Shown here in pieces: positions 52,232 through 63,606 of a DNA stretch of 64,000 nucleotides. Position 1 is the stretch's first letter, and each line of letters starts with the position of its first letter. Under the pieces are notes generated by a model, which was not told the DNA's origin, did no database searches, and saw only the letters and a list, made by a program, of their open reading frames with translations. The DNA is from Dendrolimus kikuchii (Eukaryota > Arthropoda > Insecta > Lepidoptera > Lasiocampidae). Location: NCBI GenBank assembly GCA_019925095.2, contig JAHHIN020000030.1, positions 8,702,501 to 8,766,500 on the forward strand. Direction: 5' to 3'. The translations under genes were made by a program, and so were the position numbers.

Positions 52232-52551
52232 ATTTTTTTTTAATTGCAGGAGTTCAGCAGACAGGCAGACGGCCCACTAGATGGATGGCGGTTACCATCG
52301 CCTATAGACATTTGCAACACCAAAGGTGCTACAAATGCGCTGCTGCTCTCTTAAGGGAGACTGGAACCTGGTCACTAATGCCGGAACACAACTCAAGGTT
52401 GTTATGGCGACATGCTTTAGACCAGGGATGGTAGCCATCCAGTCGGGCGAATGCCCTACCACCTGGCTCTGGGTTATTTTGTCGCCTCTTACGACAGGCC
52501 GCCCGGCCGCAGGAAATTGTATTCTTTCTCCGTTCCTACACAGATAAAAAA
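52232..52551 (-). mobile_element. SINE-like family 3 inserted in an RTE LINE
   Basis: Poly-T stretch and ATTGCAGGAGTTCAGCAG at the left, CCGTTCCTACACAGATAAAA at the right; full length. Confidence 0.8.
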
Positions 52552-53000
52552 AGGTTGGTAAATTGGTAAAGGAAAGGTTTGAAAGTGACAAGGAAATTGG
52601 CCTTAATGAGGAAATTAAGACGAACACGCTATTTGGGTAATTGGGGTGCGTCGGTAAAATAGATAACCTACAAGAGGTTATAGAAAAGCATAGGGAAGAA
52701 TTGAAGGAAAGTACGGTTAGTTATGTGAGTGTAGTAGCAGGCAGGGAAATGAGTACATAAGGCGATTTTTGAAAGTTGCACCCGTGACAGAAGAATAAGG
52801 TGGTATGGGCATGTAATGGGGAGGGATGAAAGTCACGTGACGAAAAGAAGGTTGAACGGGTATAAATGTGAAGGTAGGCCAAATATGAGACGGATTGTGT
52901 TAAGAGTAACATTTTGATTTGTGTTGTGACAGCAGACTTATGTCAGGATGGAGGAATATGGAAGAAAAAGACATATTGTGAAAATATTTTGTTAAGTTTT
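52552..53000 (+). pseudogene. RTE-type LINE fragment, part 2
   Basis: AGGTGGTATGGGCATGTAATG encodes WYGHVM, followed by a RDESHVTKR-like stretch and GGCCAAATATGAGACGG. Frames are broken by short indels. Confidence 0.6.
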
Positions 53001-53375
53001 TAAGTAAATAAATAAATTGTAGTTGTAATGATACGTACAGAAGTCAAGGCCGTCCCTGTAATGATGGATTTTCCGTATCATGAATTTATCATTTTTAATT
53101 TAGTGTTTCGTATCTGATCTAAAGACGATTTCTTTTATACTATACTATACTAAAACCCTTGATCTATTGGGTAATGAACTCCACAGTTCAGACACTAAAC
53201 TGTGAAATTAGATGCTCCTTCCAAGTGGTGTATGGAGGTTACGTGTCCGTATTGGAAAAAAAAAACAAAATTTTACATCCGATGGCAACATTCGGAATTT
53301 TATAACCGGTAGCAACATTCGGAATTTTACCAGAACTCTACAGTCGATCTATAAACATTTGGGGACACTAACGGT
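53001..53375. other. AT-rich stretch, no gene seen
   Basis: It contains a local direct repeat (ACATTCGGAATTTTA at 53289 and 53315). No coding signal. Confidence 0.4.
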
Positions 53376-53463
53376 CTTATTCATATTGAGTTAGATTAAG
53401 TTTGTAGGCTTCTTTAAAACCCCTAAAGAAGCCTACAATTACTGTAATCCCAATATGAATAAG
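53376..53463. repeat. Inverted repeat / MITE-like hairpin
   Basis: Outer arms CTTATTCATATTG and CAATATGAATAAG, inner arms TGTAGGCTTCTTTA and TAAAGAAGCCTACA. About 88 bp overall. Confidence 0.65.
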
Positions 53464-53676
53464 ATGTTGAATTCAGCAAAAAAAATCTCCAGTGGAACTT
53501 AATTTGATTAAAAACTTAAATTAATGCAATAATTATGTAAAAAAAAAATGCATAATATTATTTTATCTGAATAAATAAAACTATAGCTACGTATAAATAA
53601 TTGGAGCAACAGGTTTATCATAATAAAACTACGTTTTAACGGTTTTAAGCGCGGTAATTTTATTTGATTTTGGTTT

Positions 53677-53718
53677 TTCCGACGTTTCGGTCACTTTTCA
53701 GTGGCCGTGATCACGGAA
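53677..53718 (-). ncRNA. Hammerhead-ribozyme-like motif, third copy
   Basis: Same layout as at 9858-9899, with one mismatch in stem II (AGUGACC instead of AGUGGCC). The GUGAUCA and GAAACGUC core elements are unchanged. Confidence 0.48.
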
Positions 53719-53986
53719 GACAAAGATGTCAAGTGTCAACGAGTATTGTTAAAGTTTTATTTAGCCTACCGCCAACTTATTAATTTTAATTATTTAATTT
53801 TATTTTTAATTTTGTTTATGGTTATTATTTACTCTATGGGAGCCTAATCTAGTTTACTACCGCTTCGCAACAAGTTATGGCTTGAAGAGAAGAAGCGGCG
53901 CAAGAAACTCTTCAGCAAACAATGCCTAGCTCTAATAATTTTTTATATAATATTAAAATGGGTGGAAGGAAAAATAAAAGTAATTA

Positions 53987-55452
53987 TCAGTCAAGTTGGT
54001 TTGTGTTTCGTTGTACGCAGAAAGAGCTCACAGTGTCTTGAGGTCTGGCAGCTGGTTTTTGCTGGGTTTGGGTCTTAATAGTTTTGATAATTGGATCCCA
54101 AACAGGTGGTACTTGCCAACCATCTTCTCTATTGAAATTTGGGTGTTTTTTGATTTCAATAGCCTCACGCATCATTCTAGGTATGAAACGATTCTCTTTC
54201 GCGAGGATTTGTGGGTTATCGAATCTGATGTAGTGGTTGGGTTTATCCAGCGTGTGTTCACTGATCGCAGACTTCGTAGACCTTGTGTGTTTCATGTCAG
54301 CAATGTGTTCTTTTACTCGTGTTTTTATGCTCCTCTTTGTTTGTCCAATGTATGACAATCCACACTCACAATCAAGCTTGTAGACCCTTGCATCCTGGAG
54401 TGGGATATTGCATTTCACAGGTCTCAGAAATTGGGTAATCTTTTTCTGCGGCTTGAAATATGTTTTGATTGAAGCTCGCCTGAGGATGTGACCAATTCTG
54501 TCTGTGACCCCCTTGATGTAGGGTAGGGTAGCAGGGCACCGCTCAACTGAAAGTGGTTTGGGGCCTTTGTGACGTTGGTGTGGAGTCTTCAGCTGATTGC
54601 GTTGTAGAACTCGCTTGACATGCTGAAGCTCTCCAGCTATGTGGTTCTCGTCACAAATTTTCTGTGCTCTCTGAAACAAAGATTTGCCCACGGTAGCTAA
54701 CTGACTAGGATGGTGGTGAGACGAACCATTAAGGTATTTATCTGTATGGGTAGGTTTCCTATACACCGTATGACCAAGAGTATTGTCAGGGTTCCTTAGG
54801 ATGAGCACATCCAGAAAAGCTAATTTATTATTTGCCTCTAGTTCCATAGTAAATTTAATATTACTGCTAATGGAATTGAGATGATCTAGAAATGCAGAGA
54901 CTTTATCGTTTGGGAGGACAGCAAAAGTATCGTCTACGTACCTTTTATACATCTTCGGCTTAGCCGGAGCGGTATCCAGTGCCTTCTGCTCGAAGTCTTC
55001 CATAAAAATGTCAGCCACGACAGGAGACACCGGTGAGCCCATGGCTACACCGTTGATTTGGTCGTAGAAGCCGTAGTCCCACACGAAATAACCTGATGTG
55101 AGGCAATGTTTTAGTAGATCTGCATATTCCTCAGGCATGTTATTATCTATTAGCTTCCTTTTGACAATCTCAATGCAGTCTTCCACTGGTAAACTGGTAA
55201 ATAAGGACTGGACATCAAAACTGACTAGTACTTCATCCTCAGCCAATGTCAAATTTTCAATTGCGCTGATGAAGTCGAAGGAATCCTTGACATGGTAGGG
55301 TGTGTTGCCGCGGAGATTGTTGAGTGTCTTCGCGAGATGTTGTGCCAGTCTGTATGTTGGTGAGTCAAGCTGGCTAACTATAGGGCGCAAGGGGATGTTG
55401 TTTTTGTGATGTTTAGGTAACCCATACAGTTTAGGCGCTTTGGCGCAAGGTA
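53987..55452 (-). CDS. Penelope-like RT plus GIY-YIG endonuclease, 5'-truncated ORF
   Basis: Open without interruption from about 55452 to the stop at 53987 (about 488 codons) but with no proper start: it begins in mid-protein at KAPKLYGLPK. Reverse transcriptase motifs: SFDVQSLFTSLP (motif A), GVAMGSPVSPVVADIF (B), KRYVDDTFAV (C, catalytic aspartates) and KLAFLDVLIL (D). The C-terminal GIY-YIG nuclease has VYKLDCECGLSYIGQTKRS, with the cysteine pair typical of Penelope proteins, and KEH and later conserved residues. Such proteins nick DNA with the GIY-YIG domain and prime reverse transcription there; their RT is related to telomerase. The missing N terminus (RT fingers) makes this copy inactive. 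Confidence 0.93.
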
Positions 55453-55639
55453 TACATAATAAAACGTAGTTTTATTATGTATACAAGTCGCGAAAACTTA
55501 AGAAAATATTAGGTTTATCATATCTGAATATTTATCGGCCAATTTGACTACTTACGTTACCAAATTGTTATTAGTTGCATTATAATCTTCTTGTGATAAG
55601 AGATTATTATAAAATTTAAAGCAGAAACGTCACGGCTAT

Positions 55640-56340
55640 ATTATCATGTTTTTTCTTAATAAAACGGCTCATTTGTCTTTCAATTTGGATGAATTTACCA
55701 AGTGACCCATGTAAACATAACCTTGAATCGTTCAGTGTTATATAATCCATCGTGTTCGTGCAGTTTTCTGCCTTTCAACCAAATTGACTTTAATTGATCC
55801 GTTAAATATCACCATTAAGTTGACATTAAACGGTTCATTTCTGTCTTTCAATTGGATGAATCAACCAAGTGACCCATGTAGATATAAACTTGAATCGTTC
55901 AGTGTTATATAATCCATCGTGTTCGTGCAGTTCTCTGCCTTTCAACCAAATTGACTTTAATTGACCCGTTTAATATCATCATTAAGTTGGTATTAAACGG
56001 TTCATTTCTGTCTTTCAATTGGATGAATCAGCCAAGTGACCCATGTAAACATAACCTTGAATCATTGTGTTATATAATCCGTCGTGTTCTTTCAGTTCTC
56101 TGCATTTCAACCAAATTGACTTTAACTGATCCGTTTAATATCATCATTAAGTTGATATTAAACGGTTCATTTCTGTCTTTCAATTGGATGAATCAGCCAA
56201 GTGACCCATGTAAACATAACCTTGAATCATTGTGTTATATAATCCGTCGTGTTTTTTCAGTTCTCTGCCTTTCAACCAAATTGATTTAATGTGGATGATA
56301 CGTTTAATATCACTTCACTACTGTCTCTCAATTTGGATGA
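55640..56340. repeat. Tandem repeat, unit about 167 bp, a little over four copies
   Basis: CGG.TCATTT.TGTCTTTCAA recurs at 55664, 55831, 55998 and 56163 (periods 167, 167, 165). Each unit holds GGATGAATC, AAGTGACCCATGTA, TATAATCC.TCGTGTT and TTTCAACCAAATTGA. The last unit decays after 56290. The 112-residue ORF at 55951 is one unit repeated. Confidence 0.88.
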
Positions 56341-57147
56341 ATGAACTAATTGAACGATATAAACATAAACTTAAAATCTATTTTATACTATAATAAATCT
56401 GTAAATGGTTTGTTTAAAAAATGTGAAAAAAATCACGGGGATAATTCCGAAAATGCAATTTTTAATATTTTCACCTGTCTGTCTGTTAAATGAAATTCGA
56501 AACGGAGTAGTTAACTTATATCACAGGGCGTAACTTAGGATACTTTTTATCCCGAGAAATGACGTGGTTTCCGTGGGATAGACGAAAATAGCGGAAAAGA
56601 TGGCGCTGTGATCGCTTTTTTTTTGGAAACTAATAAACGTATATGGATGAAACTCGACATAAGGTTAGCTTATAACCCGAATCAACACTCAGGATACGTT
56701 TTATCCCGTTAAAAGACGTCGTTTACGTGGAATAGACGGATTAGCATAATAGATGGCGCTGCAATTGCTATGCAGACAACCGTCGCTGTAATTCAAAAAC
56801 AAATACGTTGTCAGGTTGCCCACGTGTCATTCGTTGCGTATTAGGTACTTCAAGTCAGGTTGAGCGACTTTTCTTTATGTTTTGCTGTGCAGTTGTCCAA
56901 AGAAACCAAGTCAATATAGTGTATATTGACTTAGTTATTTTGGAATTGTGGTGAATTCAACAAGAAGCTTATAATGAAGGTTTATATATTTATAAAACCT
57001 AATTAATTAGGTTAATTAATTAACTAATTAATTAATTAACCGCCCTTTGTACATAACTAGATATAATTTTAGTCTTTAAGTTCATACTTGTATTGGTGTA
57101 CAATAAAGAGTTATCTATCTATCTATCTATCTTAATTTTTATTATAC
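56341..57147. other. Repeat debris, no gene seen
   Basis: 56420-56620 resembles the Helitron-like element at 16333-16613 (CCGAAAATGCAATTTTTA). 57090-57130 is a LINE 3' end (CAATAAAGAGTTATCTATC) with a TATC-repeat tail. TTAATTAATT-rich sequence lies at 57000-57040. Confidence 0.5.
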
Positions 57148-57385
57148 AGTCGTGGTAGCGTAATGGCTAACGCACGCGTCCCAATCTTTAAGGACGCGGG
57201 TTCGATCCTGGCCGGAACGCATGCACCACTTAGGCAGTTTTCTGACCTAATGTGCATATTGTTACAATTACCACGTGCTAACAACGGTGAAGGAAAACAT
57301 CGTGATGCAACCTGCACATCGAGATAACCGATGTGTCAAAGCTGCCAAGCCGCCTTGGACAAGCGTGACGGGCATACTGTCCGTT
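57148..57385 (+). mobile_element. tRNA-derived SINE (family 2), 5' part, split by a LINE
   Basis: A-box-like GTGGTAGCGTAATGGCTAACGC, B-box GGGTTCGATCCTGGCC, then a body containing GATAACCGATGTGTCAAAGC. It is interrupted at 57385 by the Jockey insertion. The end of the SINE follows at 59300-59370 (GAGCCCAGCAGTGGGACATT). The duplication tactgtccgtt marks the joint (57375-57385 and 59300-59310). Confidence 0.82.
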
Positions 57386-59299
57386 TTTTTTTTTTTTTAT
57401 TGGACTTGACTTTATGTTGTTGGTCCGAAGACCTTACAACTTTACCGGGGTTTTCGGGGCGAGTGCCTTCGCGAAGCGAAGGCGCTCGAGCCCGGGGGGG
57501 CAACTTGCTCGAGGGAGCTCCCTAAGGAGTTTTACCTCGGCTGGACTGTTGCCATGAGAGGGGGATGAATTTAAAGATGCCCACCATAGGGCGACACAAA
57601 GCACTAATTGAGAACGGGCGACGGGTAATATAAAGCCCGAGGGGAAGGATCCCGGCGGGCCGGGATCGGCGGTTCGCGGCGGCGTACGCTATCTTACTGC
57701 CGTTTCGTAACGTGTTATGGCTGGGAGAGAAGAAACGGCGAAAGAAACTTCCCAGCAACACGCCTAGTCTATCCTGTGGGGGGGCTATGTCTCCTAACGC
57801 CCCTCGCAGGGACGTGGAGAGATCTTGATTGGCGGCGCCTGAGACGCCGCCGTCTGTGTCTGTCTGTCCGTGCCTGCCAGCTTGCCGTCCTAACCGCGGG
57901 CGGGCTGATCCGGGCCAGCCGTTTTGTGATAACGTCGACCCTGTCCGTGAGGACGTTACGCGGTCGTCGTACGAGAGCCTTTCGCCGAGGCTTATAATCG
58001 GACGCGGACACGACGAGCGGATTTCGATGATGCGGCGCGAGATCGAAATACTTACGCGAGAGCGACGTAATGTAGTTTTTGATGGAGGGAAGCTCCAGAT
58101 CGCGGTGGAGGTCGACGTTACGCATATAGAGGGGAGCACCGACGGCTCTGCGCATGAATTTATTCTGCACGATTTGCAGTTTATCTAATAGGGCAGGCTT
58201 GGCATGGCCGAATACCACACTCGCGTATGTCATGATCGGGCGGATGCATGTTTTATACAGAGTAAGCTTGTGTCTGAGGGACATTTTGCTTCGTTTGTCT
58301 ATCATGGGTGCTAAACGACCCATCACAAATCGCGCTCTATTTCGGACTATAGTGATATGCTCGTTGAAGCGCAAGTTTCGATCTAGGGTGACACCAAGAT
58401 ATTTGGTGTACTTTGCCCAGGGGATTTGTTGGTCGTAGAGCGAAATGGTTTTTAGGCGAAGGCTAACGCGTTTGGGGGAGCGAAGCGTACCCGGGGAAAA
58501 GAACATTGCTGCGCTTTTCTCCGGGTTTACCTCTATCCTCCATTTGCGAAACCATTCGCCTAGCTCTGTGACAGCTGTCTGCAGCCGGACGCAAGCCATT
58601 TGTCGGTTGTGACCTGATGTATACAGTGCGGTGTCATCCGCGAAGAGGGCCAACTCCACATCTGGAGTTTTTGGGATGTCGCTGGTGTACAGCGTGAAGA
58701 GTAGTGGTGACAGGGCCGAGCCCTGTGGTACACCGGCTGTGAGTGGGTGAGGGGACGAGCGCGTTCCCTCCACTCGAAAACGGAAGCTACGACCTAGGAG
58801 GAAGTCTCGCAAGATGAGCACGAGTCTGTCTGGCACATCGAACTGGTACAGCTTGTAAATCAAGCCGTTGTGCCAGACCTTGTCGAAGGCTTTTGCTACG
58901 TCTAGGAACAGTGCGGCTGTTCCTATAGGGCGGGGGCGATGGGCAAAGTGAGATAATATGTGCTCCGTGATGCGGTGCACCTGTTGGACGCATGAGTGTC
59001 TGGCACGGAAGCCAAATTGCTCATCGGGTATTAGATGTTTGCTGAAGGCAAAATCTCTAAGTCGAGAGAGGATGACCCTTTCGTAAAGCTTGCTGAGTGC
59101 GCTCAGTAGGCTGATTGGACGGTAGCTGGACGGTTTATTAGCCGGTTTTCCCGGCTTGTGAATACCGATGACATCTGCCTCCTTCCAGATCGCGGGAAAG
59201 GAGCAGTTTGTTATGGCGGCATTGAAGATGCTCACCAGGATTATAATTAGATGGGCGGGTAGAAGTTTTAAAACGCGATTGTTGATGCCATCGGTCCCT
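57386..59299 (-). mobile_element. Jockey-type LINE, 5'-truncated, inserted in a SINE
   Basis: The poly-T at 57384-57398 is the element's poly(A) tail. An 11-bp target duplication flanks it. It contains the 3' half of ORF2 (RT) and a 3' UTR with the shared module (57690-57770) and a CG-rich hairpin (GAGTGCCTTCGCGAAGCGAAGGCGCTC at about 57458-57486). Confidence 0.9.
57769..59299 (-). pseudogene. Jockey LINE ORF2, RT and C terminus, 5'-truncated
   Basis: From the truncation point to the stop at 57769 the frame is open; the first ATG is at 59235. RT motifs: PAIWKEADVIGIHKPGK, YRPISLLSALSKLYE, ALFLDVAKAFDKVWH, TAGVPQGSALSPLLF and LALFADDTALY (catalytic). The thumb and the C-terminal tail with NRARFVMGRLAPMID follow. 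The endonuclease domain is missing, so the copy is dead on arrival. Codons are GC-rich and unlike the AT-rich CR1-like LINE, which points to different element lineages. Confidence 0.88.
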
Positions 59300-59372
59300 T
59301 ACTGTCCGTTCCTCCTATAATGCGAGGCCCGAGCCCAGCAGTGGGACATTTATGGGCTGTTATTTAATTTTT
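59300..59372 (+). mobile_element. tRNA-derived SINE (family 2), 3' part
   Basis: Continuation of the split SINE: CTCCTATAATGCGAGGCC, CCGAGCCCAGCAGTGGGACA and TTATGGGCTGTTA. It matches 24500-24575. Confidence 0.8.
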
Positions 59373-59404
59373 ATGTACGTGACATAGAGCTACTACGTAT
59401 ATAT

Positions 59405-59759
59405 ATATATAAATCAATTGCTGTTCGTTAGTCTCGCTAAAACTTGAGAACGGCGGGATTGATTTGGCTAATTTTGGTTTGGAATTATGCGTGGAAGTCC
59501 AGGGAAGGTTTAAAAGATGAGTAAATATGAAAAAAATGCTTGGAATATAGTAAAAACAACAATTTCGCTTTCTCTTAGAAATTATTCCTACCTGTCAAAC
59601 ATCTGATATTCGTCCCATCGTTAAGAAATCAATTAAATTTAAAAGTGAAGATTTTTTTTTTTTTGAATGTCAAACGTTTGATGTTCGTCCCGTCGTTTAG
59701 AAATCAACGATTTTTATTTATTGATTCTGAGGCGGTACGAAGTTTGCCGGGTCAGCTAG
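59405..59759 (+). mobile_element. Helitron-like element
   Basis: It contains TAAATCAATTGCTGTTCG and AACTTGAGAACGGCGGGA and ends TTGCCGGGTCAGCTAG followed by T (59760). The 5' end lies in an AT repeat and could not be fixed. Confidence 0.65.
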
Positions 59760-60447
59760 TCTTGAATAAAAATTGTGCCGCCCTTTCTGGCTTTTGAATT
59801 ACTAGTTCCATAATAGAGTTCCAAAAAGCTTAAAACGTACGTTATTATATTAAATTGGTATGTAATGATGTTAATATTCAACGTCTATGAGAATAGTGGT
59901 CAATAAATAATGCGTGTTCGGTAAATAATTAACTCCTTTAATTCACTGTTATACATCCGACACATGTTAGGTATGGAGTTATGAAAGTGTAGCAGGTAAT
60001 AGGGACAGGTGATGGGAAACAACTGCCGTAGGTGGGTACTCTGAAACGCATATGTTCTTGCAGTCAGCAAAAGGTCGACTAGACACTATCACTATTAGAG
60101 CAATGTACAGTCAACTTAATAGAGATACATACATATATAGGTATACAAAATATACAATAAGCGATCTCTTCCAGACAATCCGTGGCAAGAATATTGCTGA
60201 TTAGGAGTGGCGATGGTGGTATACATAATTATTGTACGATTACTTATATTTTAATAATAAGTATATAACTATACTATATATTCAAATATACACAAGTTAT
60301 ACTTATATATATATATATATATATACAAGATATAGTAATAAAATGCAATTATTTAAACAATAAATTTATAGCTATAAACATAAAGCTATATGTTTATTAT
60401 GTTTCGTTATAGCTTATAATCATATTAGCTAAACATCTAGCTTATCT
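59760..60447. other. AT-rich stretch, no gene seen
   Basis: 60170-60220 (GCGATCTCTTCCAGACAATC) is a decayed piece of the 43125 repeat family. An AT repeat lies at 60303-60325. No coding signal. Confidence 0.4.
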
Positions 60448-60780
60448 AATATATAAAATTCTCGTGTCACAGTTTTCGTTGCCATACTCCTCCGAAACGG
60501 CTTGACCGATTTTGATGAAATTTTTTGTGCTTATCCGGTATCTATGAGAATCGGCCAACATCTATTTTTCATCCCCCTAATTTATTTTTTATTTTTTAGA
60601 CAAAATTTTTAATTTCTATTTTTTTATGATACAACATACAAAAATACATACAACCCTAAATTTTCACCCCTCTACGATCAACCCCTATTTTTTATTTGTT
60701 AATTATAAACTTTAATTTTTTTGGCAAGATTTTTAATCTTATTTTGTCATGACTTAGAATAAAAAAAATTATATTACTCT
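60448..60780 (+). mobile_element. Helitron-like element, 3' truncated
   Basis: It begins TCTAATATATAAAATTCTCG after an A (60447) and holds GAAACGGCTTGACCGAT and TCGGCCAACATCTATTTTTC. It fades after about 60720 without a CTAG end. Confidence 0.7.
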
Positions 60781-61883
60781 TTTAGATACGCAATTAGTAC
60801 CGGTAGGTGGCACTTTAATAAAGATTCTGCTTGTCTAATAGCAACAGGCAACGTATTCCGAAGTTGGACAGCCTTAACCGTGAAAGAATTATTCGAAAAC
60901 GTATTATGAAAATGAGTAATAAGTCGTATGTTGACTGGAAGGGCGGAAATTCTGAGAGGAAGAAATAAATTCGAAGCGTTGGTTAAGGTACTGTGGACTA
61001 GTAGGGATAAATAAAATACTATAAAGCAATCAAGGAATGTGAATACATATTATCAGACCCATGGAGATAGCTAAAGGCGGTCGGTCTTCATTTGCGAATA
61101 TCCTGAAAAAAAAAACAAATTTCGCTTCAACTCCTTTTTTTTTAAGATTTATTGACCTAAAAAGACGACCCTATACATAAAACACCTTAAGGCTAATCGT
61201 TTGATACCGATGTTCACGTCAAAAAACGATAAAGTTGACGACATAGAACTCAATAACAAAATATTGAGCGATCGTCATCTTCATAGAACCCTTCAAAGCA
61301 TAGAACCTGTAGTGTGACACGAACTAGAGCCTATTTATTTATCAGACAATTGTCAGTCCTAGTTCTCTTCTGTATTTATTTAAACCAAAGAAATCGTATC
61401 ACGTGAACCCTTTTAACCCAAACAAGAGGTTCGAGTTTTATCTATGCGCGTACGCATGTTTTGAAACAAGACGTCGGAGTATTCAATGATATCAACAATT
61501 GGCCTCGATCTAATGGCATACGTCACCAATGTCAACAGCTCGTTCAGGCCGCGAAGGTCCCTATGGTCATAGAAGACATACACCTGGTTATTTCGGTTCG
61601 TGGTTTCGTCACCTTCGTGCGATATCACTTGTCATGCTTGTTGTTTACGAGGAGCTTTATGGCTTTATGAGCTTTATGGGAGTCGATTAACGACAGGTGG
61701 CTTTGCAATGACGCTTTTTAGAAAACGGATGACTTATGAGTTCGTCAAGTTTGTTTATACCGCGTACAACAACGATCTTGAGGGAATTTCTCGCCGAGGA
61801 CTTCCAGGACCCTGCTTTACGACATTAGGTTGTTTAAGGAGTCAAATTTCTTTGAGGCCGGTATTGCTTCATTTTTTATTTTA
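60781..61883. other. Stretch without a recognised gene
   Basis: 61413-61860 has a few hundred bases with more mixed composition and reads in short frames on the minus strand, perhaps an old transposon. No motif is convincing. Confidence 0.35.
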
Positions 61884-62199
61884 TTTTTATTTTTATTGCA
61901 GGAGTTCAGCAGACAGGCAAACGGCCCACTCAATGGAAAGCGGTTACCATCGCCTATGGACATTTGCAACACCAAAGGTGCTACAAATGCGCTGCTGCTC
62001 TCTTAAGGGAGACTGGAACCTGGTCACTGATGTCGGAACACAACTCAAGGTTGTTATGGCGACATACTTTAGACCAGGGTGGTAGCCATCCAGTCGGGCA
62101 AATGTCCTACCACCTGGCTGTGGGTGGTTTTGTCGCCTCTTGCGACAGGCCGCCCGGCCGCAGGAAATTGTATTCTTTCTCCGTTCCTGCATGGATAGA
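61884..62199 (-). mobile_element. SINE-like family 3 copy
   Basis: Minus copy from TTTTTATTGCAGGAGTTCAG to CCGTTCCTGCATGGATAG. A second, diverged tail fragment in plus orientation follows at 62204-62282. Confidence 0.8.
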
Positions 62200-62282
62200 G
62201 GAACTTCATGGGATACAAATATCCATAGGCGGCGGTAATTTCTTTTCAGCAGATGGGTTGCCTGTTTGTTTGTCTACTTCAG

Positions 62283-63127
62283 ACGATATATAGTATACGG
62301 ACTGTCTGACATGCTACGGTGGTCGAAAATTGTTAGTCATCTTCTGGTGGCTGTAAGGTCCACTAATCCTCGTTATCGCTGTCAGCCTTTCAAATTCAAA
62401 CTATTTAAGAAGGAATATCTAATATTTATTTACATCAATCAAAAACTTCAACAACAAAACGTCAAACTAAAGATATGGAATAAATAAACGCCTAATATTG
62501 GTCAGTTAAGTTGAACCTAGTTTAACTATCGTACGGTGGTGTGTTCAAAAACGCAATTTTATAACTTATTGAACCGATAGCGCTAACGAACAGATAAACC
62601 AAAGTTAAAAGTACCTCAGAAACCGGGCATAAGATCAATTTAAGACTACATTTACTTTTTTTATTTTTATTTAAATACTTAAAGTGGTTTTTATTGTAGT
62701 TCTAAATAAATCTTTTTCTTTCTTGCTTTCTTTCTAGTTCTGCCTAAATTTCCGTTACATATACCGATTCTCTACTTTATTTAGTCAGCCTCTACCGGCG
62801 CCATAATGTAGATTTCTGTGCACCGGGCTAGAGGGTTTCCTACCATACGTTTACCGAGACACGATACCCCACTGGTCATAGTTCTTACGATAAATGTGAC
62901 CATCACACCATCACTTCAGCTTAATTTTACTCCAGCGAGGAGCAGTGGTGAAATTACTGATTTCATCCCTATGTCTATGCTCATCTGTAGACGAGTTAGA
63001 TTAACTATGTTTTTTATTGACTGTTTGTCGGCCATGTTTAATCACATTGGACTTGTTCCAAATGTTATTCTTAACTGCTCAATTAGATACAGAGTATGTG
63101 GTGGAAATACATATTATTATTATATAT
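62283..63127. other. Stretch without a recognised gene
   Basis: Short frames only (for example 62818-63165), no domains. TTTCTTTCTTGCTTTCTTTC simple sequence at 62715-62735. Confidence 0.35.
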
Positions 63128-63606
63128 TGTTACGAGTTGTGAGACTCGAATTAAAATGCCGTTAGAATTATTATAGAGTTCATTAGAACTATACAAACAT
63201 GTATAACACAGGTACAAATATAACCGAACACAACAAATCCAAACGTAATGCAGAAGGTCGTAATTCAATAAAACGCGTAAAGTCCGTCACTAATAGATTC
63301 CCGATTGTACACACGTCTCGCCTTGATCGTGGTTCTCGCTCGACTGCCCCCCTCCCTCAATCAGGCCCTCGAATTTCCTAGAATCAGCTTGTACTTTAAA
63401 ATCCGGAACACCTGACTAATGAATACAACAATAGGCTGTTCTCTAGAAACATATGCCAATAAATAAATAAACAAAAGAAGGCGATCATAAAAGAATTACA
63501 ATAGTTTCAATGTTATTAGTTATTAGTTCAAATGCCGACGGGTAATAAATGTGCTTCTACAAATCTGTACGTGGAATTTGTGTTTTTCGGCGCCTAGATT
63601 GTAACA
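63128..63606. repeat. Solo LTR, copy 2
   Basis: 479 bp, TGTTACGAGT ... TTGTAACA, flanked by ATAT on each side (63124-63127, 63607-63610). It is similar over most of its length to 46457-46947, with a deletion near 63370. Confidence 0.75.

Larger units (their letters stand above)
53621..55509 (-). mobile_element. Penelope-like element, best-preserved copy, 5'-truncated
   Basis: The 3' end is at the left (AATAAAACTACGTTTTAACGG, hammerhead-like motif, then 3' UTR with the shared module at about 53845-53925). The coding region lies 53987-55452. The 5' end is a short fragment of the terminal sequence in inverted arrangement (AATAAAACGTAGTTTTATTATG). It is flanked by aggtttatcat at 53609-53619 and about 55511-55521. 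Confidence 0.88.

Noticed and set aside
55951..56289. 112-residue ORF with an internal repeat
   Set aside because: It is one frame through the 167-bp tandem repeat; frames are not kept in all units.
57150..57220. Possible tRNA gene with GGGTTCGATCC
   Set aside because: It is part of SINE family 2; the body and tail recur elsewhere and no clean cloverleaf forms.
61413..61628. 71-residue minus-strand ORF that looked protein-like
   Set aside because: Neighbouring frames are closed, no motif was recognised and no splice sites extend it convincingly.
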